DNA from: TWA4 sp964613155
GTDB taxonomy: Bacteria > Bacillota > Clostridia > Lachnospirales > Lachnospiraceae
Assembly: GCA_964613155.1 (NCBI GenBank)
Contig: CAZTHP010000001.1
Coordinates: forward strand, 1 to 64,000
Direction of reading: 5' to 3'
DNA: 64,000 nt
Part shown: positions 8,780-18,032 of the stretch, one piece after another
Layout: every line of letters begins with the position of its first letter
How positions within the stretch are numbered: the stretch's first letter is position 1
Notes under the pieces: model-generated
What the model saw: the letters and a program-made list of their open reading frames with translations, nothing else
Told to the model about the DNA's origin: nothing
Databases searched by the model: none
Program-made: the position numbers and the translations under genes

Positions 8780-9754
8780 ATGACTTGGGAACAATTAAAG
8801 GCGCTTCCGAAAATTGATCTTCATTGTCATTTGGATGGTTCTTTGTCGCGTGCATGTGTACAGGAATTAGCTGGACGCACGGTTTTGGCGGAGGAACTTC
8901 AAGTTTCAGATGACTGTGAAGATTTAAAGACTTATTTGGAGAAGTTTGAACTGCCGGTGTCGCTTCTTCAAACAGAAGCCGGCTTGAAAAAAGCGGTATA
9001 CGATGTGATTCAAAATGCAGCAGACGAGCAGATTTGTTATATGGAAATCCGATTTGCCCCGATGCTTTCGGTTCAGAATGGATTAAGCTGTGAGCAGGTC
9101 ATCGCAGCTGCTTTGGCTGGTTTGGAGGAAGCACAAAAAGCGTATCCGGTCAAAGCACAGATCATTGCCTGTGCGATGCGTCACCATACCTTGGAGCAGA
9201 ATCAAAAGCTGTTGGATGCGGCAGCACTTTTTCTGGGAAAGGGGCTTTGTGCAGTTGATCTGGCAGGAAATGAAGCAGCATTTCCGATGAAAAATTTTTG
9301 TGAATTGTTTCAGCAGGCACATCGCCGTGGGATTCCATTTACGATTCATGCTGGAGAATGCGGCAGTGTGGAAAATGTCATAGAGGCGATTCAATGCGGT
9401 GCGCAGCGTATCGGCCATGGAATTGCTCTTTCCGGTCATGAAGAAGAGATTCGTTTCTGCCGGGAAAAGAAGATTGGATTGGAACTGTGTCCGATCAGCA
9501 ATCTGCAGACAAAGTCTGTGCAGAAAAAGGAAGACTATCCGCTGCGGGAGTTTTTAGACGCAGGGCTTTTCGTCACGATCAATACCGATAATCGTACGGT
9601 CAGCAATACGACGTTGACCCGCGAGCTAAACTGGATTCAGGAGCAGTATCAGATTACGGATGCTGAAATCCGGCAGCTGCAAAAAAATGCATTAGAAGTT
9701 TCGTTTGCACCGGAAGAATGGAAAGCGCAGCTGCAAACGATCATGGAGCTGTAA
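8780..9754 (+). CDS. add: Adenosine deaminase
   Basis: This 324-residue metal-dependent hydrolase converts adenosine to inosine. Diagnostic motifs are KIDLHCHLDGS (metal-binding HxH), TIHAGE (His and catalytic Glu), RIGHG, LELCPISN and TINTDN. The ATG at 8780 follows ATAGGTGAG; the in-frame GTG nine bases earlier is part of that site. It ends the cdd-pdp-add group. The 103-base gap before it contains a twofold AGCAGAGCAGCT repeat. Confidence 0.93.
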   Translation: MTWEQLKALPKIDLHCHLDGSLSRACVQELAGRTVLAEELQVSDDCEDLKTYLEKFELPVSLLQTEAGLKKAVYDVIQNAADEQICYMEIRFAPMLSVQNGLSCEQVIAAALAGLEEAQKAYPVKAQIIACAMRHHTLEQNQKLLDAAALFLGKGLCAVDLAGNEAAFPMKNFCELFQQAHRRGIPFTIHAGECGSVENVIEAIQCGAQRIGHGIALSGHEEEIRFCREKKIGLELCPISNLQTKSVQKKEDYPLREFLDAGLFVTINTDNRTVSNTTLTRELNWIQEQYQITDAEIRQLQKNALEVSFAPEEWKAQLQTIMEL

Positions 9755-9778
9755 AGCAGCATAAAACGGTTACTTAAT

Positions 9779-9957
9779 TAATAGAAACAAATTCGATAGA
9801 ATAGTGAATCGAAGTCAATAAAGGGTAGGATCGAAACCAATAAAAGATAGAATCGAAACTAATAAACGATAGAATCGAAACTAATAAAAGATAGGATCGA
9901 AACTAATAAAGGATAGAATCGAAACCAATAAACGATAGGATTGAAACTAATAAAGAA
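9779..9957. repeat. Degenerate 22-bp tandem array
   Basis: Seven to eight copies of a unit like GATAGAATCGAAACTAATAAA run from add to the ribosome site of the MoaE-like gene. The array is A-rich, and its unit is unrelated to those of the other arrays in the window. Confidence 0.9.
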
Positions 9958-9974
9958 TAAAGGAGATCAAAATC

Positions 9975-10367
9975 ATGAACAAAACAATTCCCTCAATGGA
10001 TGCTTGGCTGGCAGAGGCGAAAAAGGATGAAAGTGCACCGAAGATCGGAATGTATTTAACTCATAACGGAATCGTTCGCCAGACGGCGAAGGCAAAGGTG
10101 CGTCATAACGAAGAAGGAACGAAGCCGGTTACTGGAATGTTGTTTTCTTATGAGCAGGAAAAAGTAGATGCGATTATAGCTGAAACCTATAAAATGGATG
10201 GTATTTATTATATCAAGGTTTGGCTGAATGAAGGAGAACTTCAAGTTGGTGACGATATTATGTATGTGCTGATCGGTGGGGACATTCGTCCGCATGTAGT
10301 AGATGCCCTGCAGTATCTGGTTGGAAGAATTAAAAATGAATGTGTAGTAGAAACGGAGTTAAATTAA
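9975..10367 (+). CDS. MoaE-like molybdopterin synthase large-subunit family protein
   Basis: The 130-residue product follows the MoaE layout: LTHNGIVRQTAK (the HxGxVR segment), VTGMLFSYEQEKVDAI, a basic/aromatic central strand (YYIKVWLNEGELQVGDDI, where MoaE has R-VGEL-VGE) and DIRPHVVDALQYLVGRIK at the end. MoaE and MoaD form molybdopterin synthase, which adds the dithiolene sulfurs to the cofactor. No moaD is next to it. The link fits the molybdenum accessory cluster 20 kb away but the identity is from family resemblance only. AAAGGAG precedes the ATG. Confidence 0.65.
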   Translation: MNKTIPSMDAWLAEAKKDESAPKIGMYLTHNGIVRQTAKAKVRHNEEGTKPVTGMLFSYEQEKVDAIIAETYKMDGIYYIKVWLNEGELQVGDDIMYVLIGGDIRPHVVDALQYLVGRIKNECVVETELN

Positions 10368-10370
10368 TAG

Positions 10371-11042
10371 ATGGAACGTTTTTTAGGAATTGACAGTCCG
10401 GTAATGCGTGCGCTCTCCATTGCCGCCGATCTTGCTGTTTTAAATTTATTGTGGCTGGTATGCTGCATTCCGCTGGTGACGATCGGCGCATCCACAACCG
10501 CAATGTATTCTGTGGCCTTAAAGCTGGCAAAAGGGGATGATGGCTATGTGTGTCGGCGTTTTTTCCGCGCATTTAAGCAAAATTTCAAACAGGCAACCGT
10601 AATTCACGTGGTTGCCTGCGTATTTGCAGCGATTTTTGCAGCGGACTTTTTTATTTACACACACGGTGGAACCGTTCCCCAATTTTTCTTGATCTTATTA
10701 CTGGCAGCGGCGCTGCTGGCGGCGATTTTCTTATCCTGGGTTTATCCGATTCTGGCGCAGTTTGAAAATTCCCTTTGGAATCTTTGTAAAAATGCATGGG
10801 CAATGGCAATCGTGCATCTGCCTTTTACCGTGATTTTATTGGCAGTCAATTTAATCTCACCCGTTTTTATTTTATGTTATACGGAATGGTTTGTAAAAGG
10901 AATGGTTGTCTGGATTTTATTCGGCGGTTCTGCTGTTGCCTATCTGAATTCATTTGCATTAAATCATTGTTTTCGTCGTTATATTCCCAAAGAAATTCTG
11001 GAAGAAGAAGAAAATGCTGCGAATGGCATTTGGTTTTCTTAA
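10371..11042 (+). CDS. YesL/DUF624 family membrane protein
   Basis: This 223-residue protein has about five hydrophobic segments and the DUF624 start pattern (LNLLWLVCCIPLVTIGASTTA), followed by a short cytoplasmic loop with FFRAFKQNFKQA. Family members sit in carbohydrate-utilisation loci of Bacillota, often next to ABC sugar transporters, but the biochemical role is unknown. It begins three bases after the MoaE-like gene, yet the downstream GH31/GH13 genes are its expected functional partners. Confidence 0.85.
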   Translation: MERFLGIDSPVMRALSIAADLAVLNLLWLVCCIPLVTIGASTTAMYSVALKLAKGDDGYVCRRFFRAFKQNFKQATVIHVVACVFAAIFAADFFIYTHGGTVPQFFLILLLAAALLAAIFLSWVYPILAQFENSLWNLCKNAWAMAIVHLPFTVILLAVNLISPVFILCYTEWFVKGMVVWILFGGSAVAYLNSFALNHCFRRYIPKEILEEEENAANGIWFS

Positions 11043-11103
11043 AAAGTCATAATAACATAATTTTTCATCAGATAATCACAAGACTTAAACGAATAAGGTA
11101 CGG

Positions 11104-11109
11104 TATAAT
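11104..11109 (+). promoter_or_regulatory. Possible -10 element upstream of the GH31 gene
   Basis: A perfect TATAAT lies 49 bases before the GH31 start; no good -35 is visible. Confidence 0.35.
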
Positions 11110-11157
11110 CAAGTCAGAATAACAATATCATAATTTACAATTTTGCAGGAGGGCAAA

Positions 11158-13230
11158 ATGGCAGCAGTGGAATGTAAGATTAAAAAATATACATATGGAA
11201 CACCATTTTTTACAGATGCAGTGATCGAAGCAGTGGAAATGGGAGAAGGTGCGCCTTCTTATGTAACCGAGTTGGAGAATGGCTTTACGTATCAGATGGA
11301 CGCCGCTGATGTGGTATACGGTCTTGGGGAGAACGTGCGTGGAATCAACAAAAGAGGCTGGCGTTATGTGAGCAATAACAGCGATGAAAGCTGTCATAAG
11401 GAAGACCGCGTTTCTTTATACGCTTCTCACAATTTCATCATCGTAGATGGTGTGCAGCGTTTTGGTCTTTTTGTAGACTGTGCAGGTACCGTTACTTTTG
11501 ATGTTGGCTATACTGAACACAATACGCTGACAATTACAGCGGATCAGATGAATCTGGATCTCTATATTTTAGAGGGCGAGACATTACAGGCAATCGTAAA
11601 AGGATTCCGCCAGATGATCGGCCGCAGCTATATCGCACCGAAATGGGCATTTGGATATGGACAGAGCCGTTGGAGTTATATGACAGCAGACGAAGTGCGG
11701 GAAGTTGTTCGCAAGCACAGAGAAAATCATATTCCGCTGGACAGCGTTTATCTGGATATTGATTACATGGAGCGTTATAAAGACTTCACGATCAATGAAG
11801 AAGCATTTCCGGATTTTAAAGCATTTGTAGAGGAGATGAAACAGCAGAATATTCATCTGGTTCCGATCATTGATGCTGGTGTTAAAATCGAAGAAGGCTA
11901 CGATGTATACGAAGAAGGTGTCAAAAACGGTTATTTCTGTAAAGAAGCAGATGGTACTGATTTTGTAGCAGCAGTATGGCCGGGTCTGGTTCATTTTCCG
12001 GATATGTTAAATCCTGAAGCTCGTAAATGGTTTGGTCAGAAATATCAGATTCTGCTGGATATGGGAATTGACGGATTCTGGAATGATATGAATGAACCTG
12101 CAATCTTTTATTCCGAAAAGCGGATTGAAAAAGCAATTGACAAAGTGCAGGAATTTAAAGGTAAAAATATGGATCTGACGACGTTTGAGGAGTTTAAAGC
12201 CGTAACAGGAAATCTCTCCAACAGTCCGGAAGATTACAGCAGTTTCTATCATAATGTAGATGGAAAGGGCACGATGGTCTGCCACGATCAGGTTCATAAC
12301 CTTTTTGGATACAATATGACACGTGCTGCCGGAGAAGCTTTTGAAGAACTGGAGCCGGAAAAACGAATTTTAATGTATTCTCGTTCTTCTTATCCGGGAA
12401 TGCACCGTTATGGCGGCGTATGGCAGGGCGATAACTGCTCCTGGTGGTCTCATGTGAAATTAAATATGAGTATGATGCCCTCTTTAAATATGATGGGTCT
12501 TCTGTATACCGGTGCTGACTTAGGCGGATTTGGTTCCGATACAACGGAAGATCTGCTCCTGCGCTGGCTGGAATTTGGTATTTTCACACCACTGATGCGC
12601 AATCATTCCGCTATGGGAACCCGTGTGCAGGAAGTTTATCGTTTTGAAAACAGTATGGAAGCCATGAAAAATATCATTGGACTTCGCTACGGATTCCTGC
12701 CTTACCTTTACAGTGAATACATGAAAGCGGCTCTGCGCGGAGAAATGTATATGAAACCGCTGTCATTCGTTTATGAAAATGATTCCTTCGCTGCAAAAGT
12801 AGAAGATCAGCTGCTGTTAGGCGATAGTATTATGCTGGCACCTGTTTATGAGCAGAATGCAGAAGGTCGTTATGTTTACCTGCCGGAACCGATGAAAATG
12901 GTTAAATTCAGAAGTCTTACAGACCGCACAGAGGAAATTTTATCTGCTGGTCATCATTATGTGCCGATCGCACTGGATGAAGTGGCAATCTTCATTCGCC
13001 CGGACCACATCCTGCCCCTGTCAAAAGGCGGAGAATGCGTAGCCGATGTCGATTTCTCTGATCTGGAATTATTGGGCTATGTAACAGACTGTGCAGAATA
13101 CGAATGGTATGATGATGACGGTATTTCCAAGGATTATGAAAATCCTGCAAATTATGTCACATTTGTAGTAAAAGCCGATGGAAGTACTGAAATCCGGGGA
13201 ACAAAAGACATAAAAACCGTTACAAATTGA
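11158..13230 (+). CDS. GH31 family alpha-glucosidase
   Basis: This 690-residue enzyme has the GH31 architecture: N-terminal beta-sandwich (about 1-150), (beta/alpha)8 barrel (about 160-520) and C-terminal beta domains. The nucleophile Asp is in GFWNDMNEP, the acid/base Asp in WQGDNCSWW, and substrate-binding motifs include YLDIDYM and RNHSAMG. It removes glucose from the non-reducing end of alpha-glucans or oligosaccharides. There is no signal peptide, so it acts on imported oligosaccharides. The start follows AGGAGGG; an in-frame TTG at 11143 lies before this site and is rejected. Confidence 0.93.
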   Translation: MAAVECKIKKYTYGTPFFTDAVIEAVEMGEGAPSYVTELENGFTYQMDAADVVYGLGENVRGINKRGWRYVSNNSDESCHKEDRVSLYASHNFIIVDGVQRFGLFVDCAGTVTFDVGYTEHNTLTITADQMNLDLYILEGETLQAIVKGFRQMIGRSYIAPKWAFGYGQSRWSYMTADEVREVVRKHRENHIPLDSVYLDIDYMERYKDFTINEEAFPDFKAFVEEMKQQNIHLVPIIDAGVKIEEGYDVYEEGVKNGYFCKEADGTDFVAAVWPGLVHFPDMLNPEARKWFGQKYQILLDMGIDGFWNDMNEPAIFYSEKRIEKAIDKVQEFKGKNMDLTTFEEFKAVTGNLSNSPEDYSSFYHNVDGKGTMVCHDQVHNLFGYNMTRAAGEAFEELEPEKRILMYSRSSYPGMHRYGGVWQGDNCSWWSHVKLNMSMMPSLNMMGLLYTGADLGGFGSDTTEDLLLRWLEFGIFTPLMRNHSAMGTRVQEVYRFENSMEAMKNIIGLRYGFLPYLYSEYMKAALRGEMYMKPLSFVYENDSFAAKVEDQLLLGDSIMLAPVYEQNAEGRYVYLPEPMKMVKFRSLTDRTEEILSAGHHYVPIALDEVAIFIRPDHILPLSKGGECVADVDFSDLELLGYVTDCAEYEWYDDDGISKDYENPANYVTFVVKADGSTEIRGTKDIKTVTN

Positions 13231-13253
13231 TAAATAATAAGGAGGTTTTTTCT

Positions 13254-14813
13254 ATGTCGATGCCAAAATGGTTGGAAAATATTGTATTTTATGAGATTTA
13301 TCCGCAGTCTTTTAACGATACCAATGCAGATGGGATTGGTGATATGCAGGGAATCATTGAAAAGCTGGATTATATCAAAGAGCTGGGATGTGATGGAATT
13401 TGGCTGAATCCTTGTTTTGAATCTCCTTTTTTTGATGCAGGTTATGATGTGTCAAATTATAAAAAAGTAGCACCTCGTTATGGCACAAATGAAGATCTGA
13501 AACGTTTATTTGCAGAAGCACATGCGCGCGATATGCATGTAATCCTCGATCTGGTGCCGGGTCATACTTCGATCGAACATCCCTGGTTTCAGGAGTCCTG
13601 CAAAGCGGCGAAAAATGAATTCACGGATCGCTATGTTTGGAACGATGATATTTGGTCTGATTTTGGAAAAGATGAAAGCATCACCGGTAGTATCCGCGGT
13701 TTTTATGAGCGAAATGGCTGCTGTGCTGTGAATTTCTTCTCTATTCAGCCGGCATTGAACTATGGTTATGCGAAATGTACGGAAAGCTGGATGCAGCCGA
13801 TGGATGCGCCCGGTCCGATGGCAACGAGAGAAGCGATGAAAGATGTAATGCGTTTCTGGATGTCAATGGGATGTGATGGTTTCCGTGTTGATATGGCAGG
13901 TTCTTTGGTAAAAAATGATGAAGGCCAGGAAGCAACGATCAAGCTGTGGCAGGATTTTCGGCAGTTTATGGATGAAGAATTTCCGGATTGTGCCCTCTTA
14001 TCGGAATGGGGAAATCCCGGACGTTCTTTAAGAGGCGGTTTTCATATGGATTTCCTGCTGCATTTCGGTCCCTCTCACTACCTGGATCTGTTCCGTGTAG
14101 ACGAACCGTATTTCTCCAGAAGGGGAAAAGGCGATATTTATGATTTCGTCCAGACCTATAAAGAAAATTATGAAGCAGCAGACCGTAAGGGACTGATCTG
14201 TATTCCTTCTGGAAATCATGATATGCCTCGTATCAAGGAAAAACTGGATGATGAAGAAATCAAGATTGCGTTTGCGTTCCTCTTATCCGTACCGGGAGCA
14301 CCGTTTATTTATTACGGTGATGAAATTGGTATGAATTATCTGGAAAATCTGCCCAGCGTAGAAGGCGGCTATCACCGCACTGGCGCAAGAAGCCCGATGC
14401 AGTGGGATCATTCTGCAAATGCAGGTTTCTCCAGCAGTGAGCTGGAAAATCTGTATATTCCGCTGGATCCTTCGGAAGATCGTCCGACCGTTCAGGATGC
14501 GTTAGAAGGCAAGATTTCTCTTTATGATGAGATCAAAAAGCTGCTCGCTGTAAGAAAAGAGCATGAAGCACTGCAAAGTACAGCACCGATGGAATTTTTA
14601 TATGCAGAAAAAGCAGCCTATCCTCTTGTTTATAAGAGAAGCGGCAAAGATGAAGAAATCCTTGTTGTTTTAAATCCTTCCGATCAGGAAGTGAGCTGCG
14701 AAATTGCTGCGGGAAGCAGCAAAAAGGTTCTGTATTCCAATCACGGCGAGGCTGTTTTAAAAGAAGGAAAACTGACCGTACCGGCAGCATCTGCTTCCTT
14801 CCTCTTACTCTAA
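13254..14813 (+). CDS. GH13 family alpha-glycosidase
   Basis: The 519-residue product is an alpha-amylase-superfamily enzyme: VFYEIYPQSFNDTNADGIGD at the first strand, nucleophile Asp in GFRVDMAG, acid/base Glu in LLSEWG and the transition-state Asp in SGNHDMPR. The barrel is followed by a C-terminal beta domain. It is cytoplasmic and probably cleaves short alpha-1,4 or alpha-1,6 glucosides. AAGGAGG precedes ATG 13254 at 7 bases; the gene starts 23 bases after GH31 and shares its transcript. Exact linkage specificity is not readable. Confidence 0.9.
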   Translation: MSMPKWLENIVFYEIYPQSFNDTNADGIGDMQGIIEKLDYIKELGCDGIWLNPCFESPFFDAGYDVSNYKKVAPRYGTNEDLKRLFAEAHARDMHVILDLVPGHTSIEHPWFQESCKAAKNEFTDRYVWNDDIWSDFGKDESITGSIRGFYERNGCCAVNFFSIQPALNYGYAKCTESWMQPMDAPGPMATREAMKDVMRFWMSMGCDGFRVDMAGSLVKNDEGQEATIKLWQDFRQFMDEEFPDCALLSEWGNPGRSLRGGFHMDFLLHFGPSHYLDLFRVDEPYFSRRGKGDIYDFVQTYKENYEAADRKGLICIPSGNHDMPRIKEKLDDEEIKIAFAFLLSVPGAPFIYYGDEIGMNYLENLPSVEGGYHRTGARSPMQWDHSANAGFSSSELENLYIPLDPSEDRPTVQDALEGKISLYDEIKKLLAVRKEHEALQSTAPMEFLYAEKAAYPLVYKRSGKDEEILVVLNPSDQEVSCEIAAGSSKKVLYSNHGEAVLKEGKLTVPAASASFLLL

Positions 14814-14870
14814 TCTCAAATTCTTTAATTAAAAAAATTTCAGGAATGGAACCCATTCTGCGAATTTTAG

Positions 14871-14911
14871 AAAAAGCCTCGTTGTGAAAGAATTCTCAAC
14901 GGGGCTTTTTT
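14871..14911 (+). terminator. Terminator after the GH31-GH13 pair
   Basis: AAAAAGCC-CGTTG pairs with CAACG-GGGCTTTTTT. Confidence 0.85.
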
Positions 14912-14988
14912 GCAGGTGCACTTGGGGACACACGTTTCCAGTTTCTCGTTTTCATTTTATAACAAGCCTTGAGAATACGGATATTATC

Positions 14989-15017
14989 TTGCGAACTATT
15001 TTTAAGTATGATAAAAT
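14989..15017 (+). promoter_or_regulatory. Likely promoter of the LacI-type regulator gene
   Basis: TTGCGA and TAAAAT are 17 bases apart, about 120 bases before the regulator start. The 322-base gap holds the preceding terminator, this promoter and the hairpin listed next. Confidence 0.5.
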
Positions 15018-15032
15018 TTTTCATATAATTGT

Positions 15033-15061
15033 GCAGCTGCAAATCTATGACTTGCAGCTGC
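15033..15061. promoter_or_regulatory. Perfect 10-bp inverted repeat in the regulator leader
   Basis: GCAGCTGCAA and TTGCAGCTGC are separated by 9 bases. It could be an mRNA hairpin or an operator; there is no T tract, so it is not a normal terminator. Confidence 0.5.
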
Positions 15062-15135
15062 CGATTGTTGAAAAAGCAGTAAAAGGGCTGTACTGCTCGT
15101 TGGATGTTAGTTTTTGAGGGGAAGGGTAACGAAGT

Positions 15136-16170
15136 ATGGTAACAATTAAAGACATGGCAGAAATATTAGGGATGAGTACTACAACCGTTTCCAATGTAAT
15201 ACATGGAAAAACGAGTCAGGTTTCACCGAAAACAGTAGAAAAAGTGGAGAAGCTTTTAAAAGAATACGATTATGTACCCAATATTAATGCGCGGAATCTG
15301 GCGCAGAATCAGTCAAAGATTATTGTAGTGGCGCTGAAAGCCAGACGGGATAAGTATCCCAATATCCTGGCAGATCCTTTTTTTGGAGAATTGGTCGGTG
15401 CGATCGAAGCAGAGATACGTAGACAGGGATATTTTATGATGCTGTATATTTCCAATGATATTCAGGATATTATGAAATATATTTCTTCCTGGAATGCAGA
15501 TGGTCTGCTTTTAGCGGGTATGCTGCATGATGATTTTATCCGGGTGCGCAGTAAATTGAAAAAACCGATGGTGCTTCTGGATAGTTATGTGCCGGAAGTG
15601 ATCAAGCGTTATGTAAATGTTGGGCTGGATGATGAAAAGGGAATGTATGAGATGACGCATTATCTGTTGGAACAAGGGCATCGGCAGATTGCTTTTTTAA
15701 CGGATAATATGGAAGGTGTCGATTATATTCGGTATAAAGGACATGTACGTGCGCTCCAGGAATTTGGTCTGGAACCTTCTGAGGAGGATATTTTGCTCCT
15801 CTGTCCAGGAGAAGATGAGAAGGAAGAAAGTCTTCGGGAAATCCGGGAAGCAATCAAGGATTACACAGCATTAATGACCTGTTCCGATTATTATGCAGCT
15901 TTAGTGGCCAATTATCTGATGGATTCGGGCGTTCGAATCCCGGATGATCTTTCCATCACAGGCTTTGATAACAATATGTATTCGCAGATGATCCGTCCTG
16001 CGATCACAACGGTTGCACAGGATGTGGGAGAAAAAGGCAAGACGGCTGTGCAGTGTCTTTTGAAGCTGCTCCAAAAAGAAACACTCGAAGAACGCGATAT
16101 TCGACTTTCCACAAAACTGGTCATTCGGGACTCTGTGAAAACGATCACCGCTTCTTCTACTGAGGCATAA
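15136..16170 (+). CDS. LacI family transcriptional regulator
   Basis: This 344-residue protein has an N-terminal helix-turn-helix (TIKDMAEILGMSTTTVSNVI, residues 3-22) with hinge YVPNINARNLAQNQS, then a periplasmic-binding-like sensor domain. It lies between the glucosidase genes and the sugar importer it most likely controls. Two near-palindromic sites around the next promoter fit LacI-family operators. The inducer is expected to be a maltodextrin or related sugar; this is inferred from context. Confidence 0.92.
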   Translation: MVTIKDMAEILGMSTTTVSNVIHGKTSQVSPKTVEKVEKLLKEYDYVPNINARNLAQNQSKIIVVALKARRDKYPNILADPFFGELVGAIEAEIRRQGYFMMLYISNDIQDIMKYISSWNADGLLLAGMLHDDFIRVRSKLKKPMVLLDSYVPEVIKRYVNVGLDDEKGMYEMTHYLLEQGHRQIAFLTDNMEGVDYIRYKGHVRALQEFGLEPSEEDILLLCPGEDEKEESLREIREAIKDYTALMTCSDYYAALVANYLMDSGVRIPDDLSITGFDNNMYSQMIRPAITTVAQDVGEKGKTAVQCLLKLLQKETLEERDIRLSTKLVIRDSVKTITASSTEA

Positions 16171-16189
16171 AAATTAGAAAAATGTATAG

Positions 16190-16236
16190 AATAAGGCATT
16201 TCTGTTTGTGTTAAAACAGCAAAATGCCTTATTTTT
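16190..16236 (+). terminator. Terminator after the LacI-type regulator
   Basis: ATAAGGCATTT pairs with AAAATGCCTTAT, with inner CTGTTT/AAACAG, followed by TTTTT. Confidence 0.85.
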
Positions 16237-16316
16237 GTATAGACTTTTGAAATTATTATCGCAGATGTATGTATAATTTGTGCGAAATATAAAATTCAGG
16301 ATGCGAAAAATTAAAA

Positions 16317-16393
16317 CTTATGCGGAAAAGGTATTGACTTTTATTTGGTAAACATGCTATACTACAGACACGTAAGAACCTTATGCGCAAAAG
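16317..16393 (+). promoter_or_regulatory. Promoter of the sugar importer flanked by two LacI-type operators
   Basis: The promoter is TTGACT (16334) and TATACT (16358) with an 18-base spacer. CTTATGCGCAAAAG at 16380-16393, about ten bases after the expected start, is palindromic except for two positions. A second copy, CTTATGCGGAAAAG at 16317-16330, abuts the -35 box. A central CG and this size are typical of LacI-family operators. Confidence 0.75.
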
Positions 16394-16436
16394 GTGGCAC
16401 GAAAAAATATCTATTATGACAATGAGGTGTAGGAAG

Positions 16437-17732
16437 ATGAAGAAAAAAGTTGTATCATTGTTACTTGCTTCAGCCATGGTAGCTTCTTTAGCAGCATGCG
16501 GCAGCAGCTCTACAGATGAAACCAACGGCGGTGCAGCGAATTCTGCAAAGAGCGGCACAGAAATCCGTGTTGTAAACGGTAAGATCGAAATCGATCAGCA
16601 GCTGAAAGACCTGGCTAAAACTTATGAAGAAGAAACCGGCGTAAAAGTTACGATCGAATCTTTAGGCGGTGGTGTTGATATTCAGGGTCAGATCAAAGGT
16701 TATTATCAGGCTAGCAATATGCCCGATCTGTTCGTAATCGGCGGTGCTGGTGACTTTGCAAACTGGACAGATGAAGTTGCTGATTTAAGTGACTGTGCAT
16801 TTGCAGCAGATACCGATATGGCTTACAAAGATGACAACGGTAAAGTAGTGGGATTCCCTTATGCAGTAGAAGGTTATGGTATTACTTACAATGCTGATAT
16901 TCTGGAAGCAGCTGGTGTAGATCCCGCAACACTGACAAGCTATGCAGCATACGAAGCAGCTTTTGCGAAGATTGACAGCATGAAAGAAGAACTGGGCATC
17001 GACGCTGTTTGTGCAGTAGCAGCAGAATCCAGCCAGATGTACTGGTCAACTGGTAACCATATTTTCGGTTACTACTTAAGCGGCGGCGTTGACAGAGACA
17101 ACAAAGAACTGTTCAATATGGCTTGCGAAGGTAAATTTGATGAAGATCGTTTAGCACAGTTTGGTAAGTTCTTCGAACTGTTATGCAAATACTCCGATCA
17201 GAAGGTTCTGATCACAGGTACATACGATGATCAGTTAGGTGCATGGGCAAATGGCAAGACTGCATTCATCACACAGGGTAACTGGATTGATGCATCTTTA
17301 GCAGATTACAATGTAACATTTGACTGCGGTATTGCTCCTTTAGCATTCACCGAAGAAGAAATGACCGGCGTTCTGGCTTCTTCTCCTTCTTGGTGGTGTG
17401 CATACAAAAACAGCAAGAACCTGGATGCAGCAAAAGCATTCTTGGATTATCTTGCAACATCAGAAGCTGGACAGAAGTGTCTGGTAACCGATTGTGGTAT
17501 GGTATCTCCTTATAAGAGCTGTTCACTGGTTCCCGAAACTCCTCTGGCTAAGAGTCTGAAGACTTATATCGATGCTGGCGATACTTATGCATGGGATTGG
17601 TCTAACCTGAAAGAAGGCGTTGCTCAGAGATGTATCGGACCTGTCTTCTGGTCTTATGCAAATGGTGATCTGACAAACGAACAGTTTGTTTCCATGATGG
17701 GCAGTGAGATGACCAAATATATGAACGAATAA
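16437..17732 (+). CDS. Extracellular sugar-binding lipoprotein of an ABC importer
   Basis: The 431-residue protein is a family-1 solute-binding protein with a lipoprotein signal (lipobox LAAC near residue 20) and a mature domain typical of malto-oligosaccharide or related sugar binding proteins (FVIGGAGDFANWTDEVADLS, PYAVEGYGITYNADILE). The ATG at 16437 follows AGGA within GAGGTGTAGGAAG; the longer frame from 16383 overlaps the operator region and is rejected. It delivers sugar to the two permeases downstream. Maltodextrin is inferred from the surrounding glucosidases and 4-alpha-glucanotransferase. Confidence 0.9.
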   Translation: MKKKVVSLLLASAMVASLAACGSSSTDETNGGAANSAKSGTEIRVVNGKIEIDQQLKDLAKTYEEETGVKVTIESLGGGVDIQGQIKGYYQASNMPDLFVIGGAGDFANWTDEVADLSDCAFAADTDMAYKDDNGKVVGFPYAVEGYGITYNADILEAAGVDPATLTSYAAYEAAFAKIDSMKEELGIDAVCAVAAESSQMYWSTGNHIFGYYLSGGVDRDNKELFNMACEGKFDEDRLAQFGKFFELLCKYSDQKVLITGTYDDQLGAWANGKTAFITQGNWIDASLADYNVTFDCGIAPLAFTEEEMTGVLASSPSWWCAYKNSKNLDAAKAFLDYLATSEAGQKCLVTDCGMVSPYKSCSLVPETPLAKSLKTYIDAGDTYAWDWSNLKEGVAQRCIGPVFWSYANGDLTNEQFVSMMGSEMTKYMNE

Positions 17733-17779
17733 TAGGCGTTATCGCATTGAAACAAGATTAGACACGGGTATTCGCCATG

Positions 17780-17804
17780 AATATTCAGGCAACATCTGAA
17801 TATT
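17780..17804. promoter_or_regulatory. 9-bp inverted repeat between binding protein and permease
   Basis: AATATTCAG and CTGAATATT with a 7-base loop, upstream of the terminator hairpin. It may stabilise the 3' end of the binding-protein mRNA. Confidence 0.5.
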
Positions 17805-17821
17805 TACGAAACCGCGTACAC

Positions 17822-17854
17822 ATGGGCGGCTGAAAAGTCGCCCATAATTTTTTT
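17822..17854 (+). terminator. Attenuating terminator inside the sugar importer operon
   Basis: ATGGGCG pairs with CGCCCAT and is followed by AATTTTTTT. The 300-base gap before the permease holds this and the preceding inverted repeat; no separate promoter is evident. Confidence 0.75.
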
Positions 17855-18032
17855 GCTCTGTAACCAAATATCCATCCCATTTTTTATGAAAATGATGTTG
17901 GGAAAGCCTCAGCGTATGGTACGCTGCAGATAAGATATCAACATAAGAAAAACATATGCCCCCATAAAGCAATCTGCTTCGTATGCTTTTAGGTGATGGG
18001 TTATGAGAATTCAAAGATGAAAGGAGTATTCC

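Noticed and set aside
14884..15117. Plus-strand open frame of 77 codons before the LacI-type gene
   Set aside because: It begins inside a terminator stem, has no ribosome site and no recognisable composition; the region is better read as terminator, promoter and leader hairpin.
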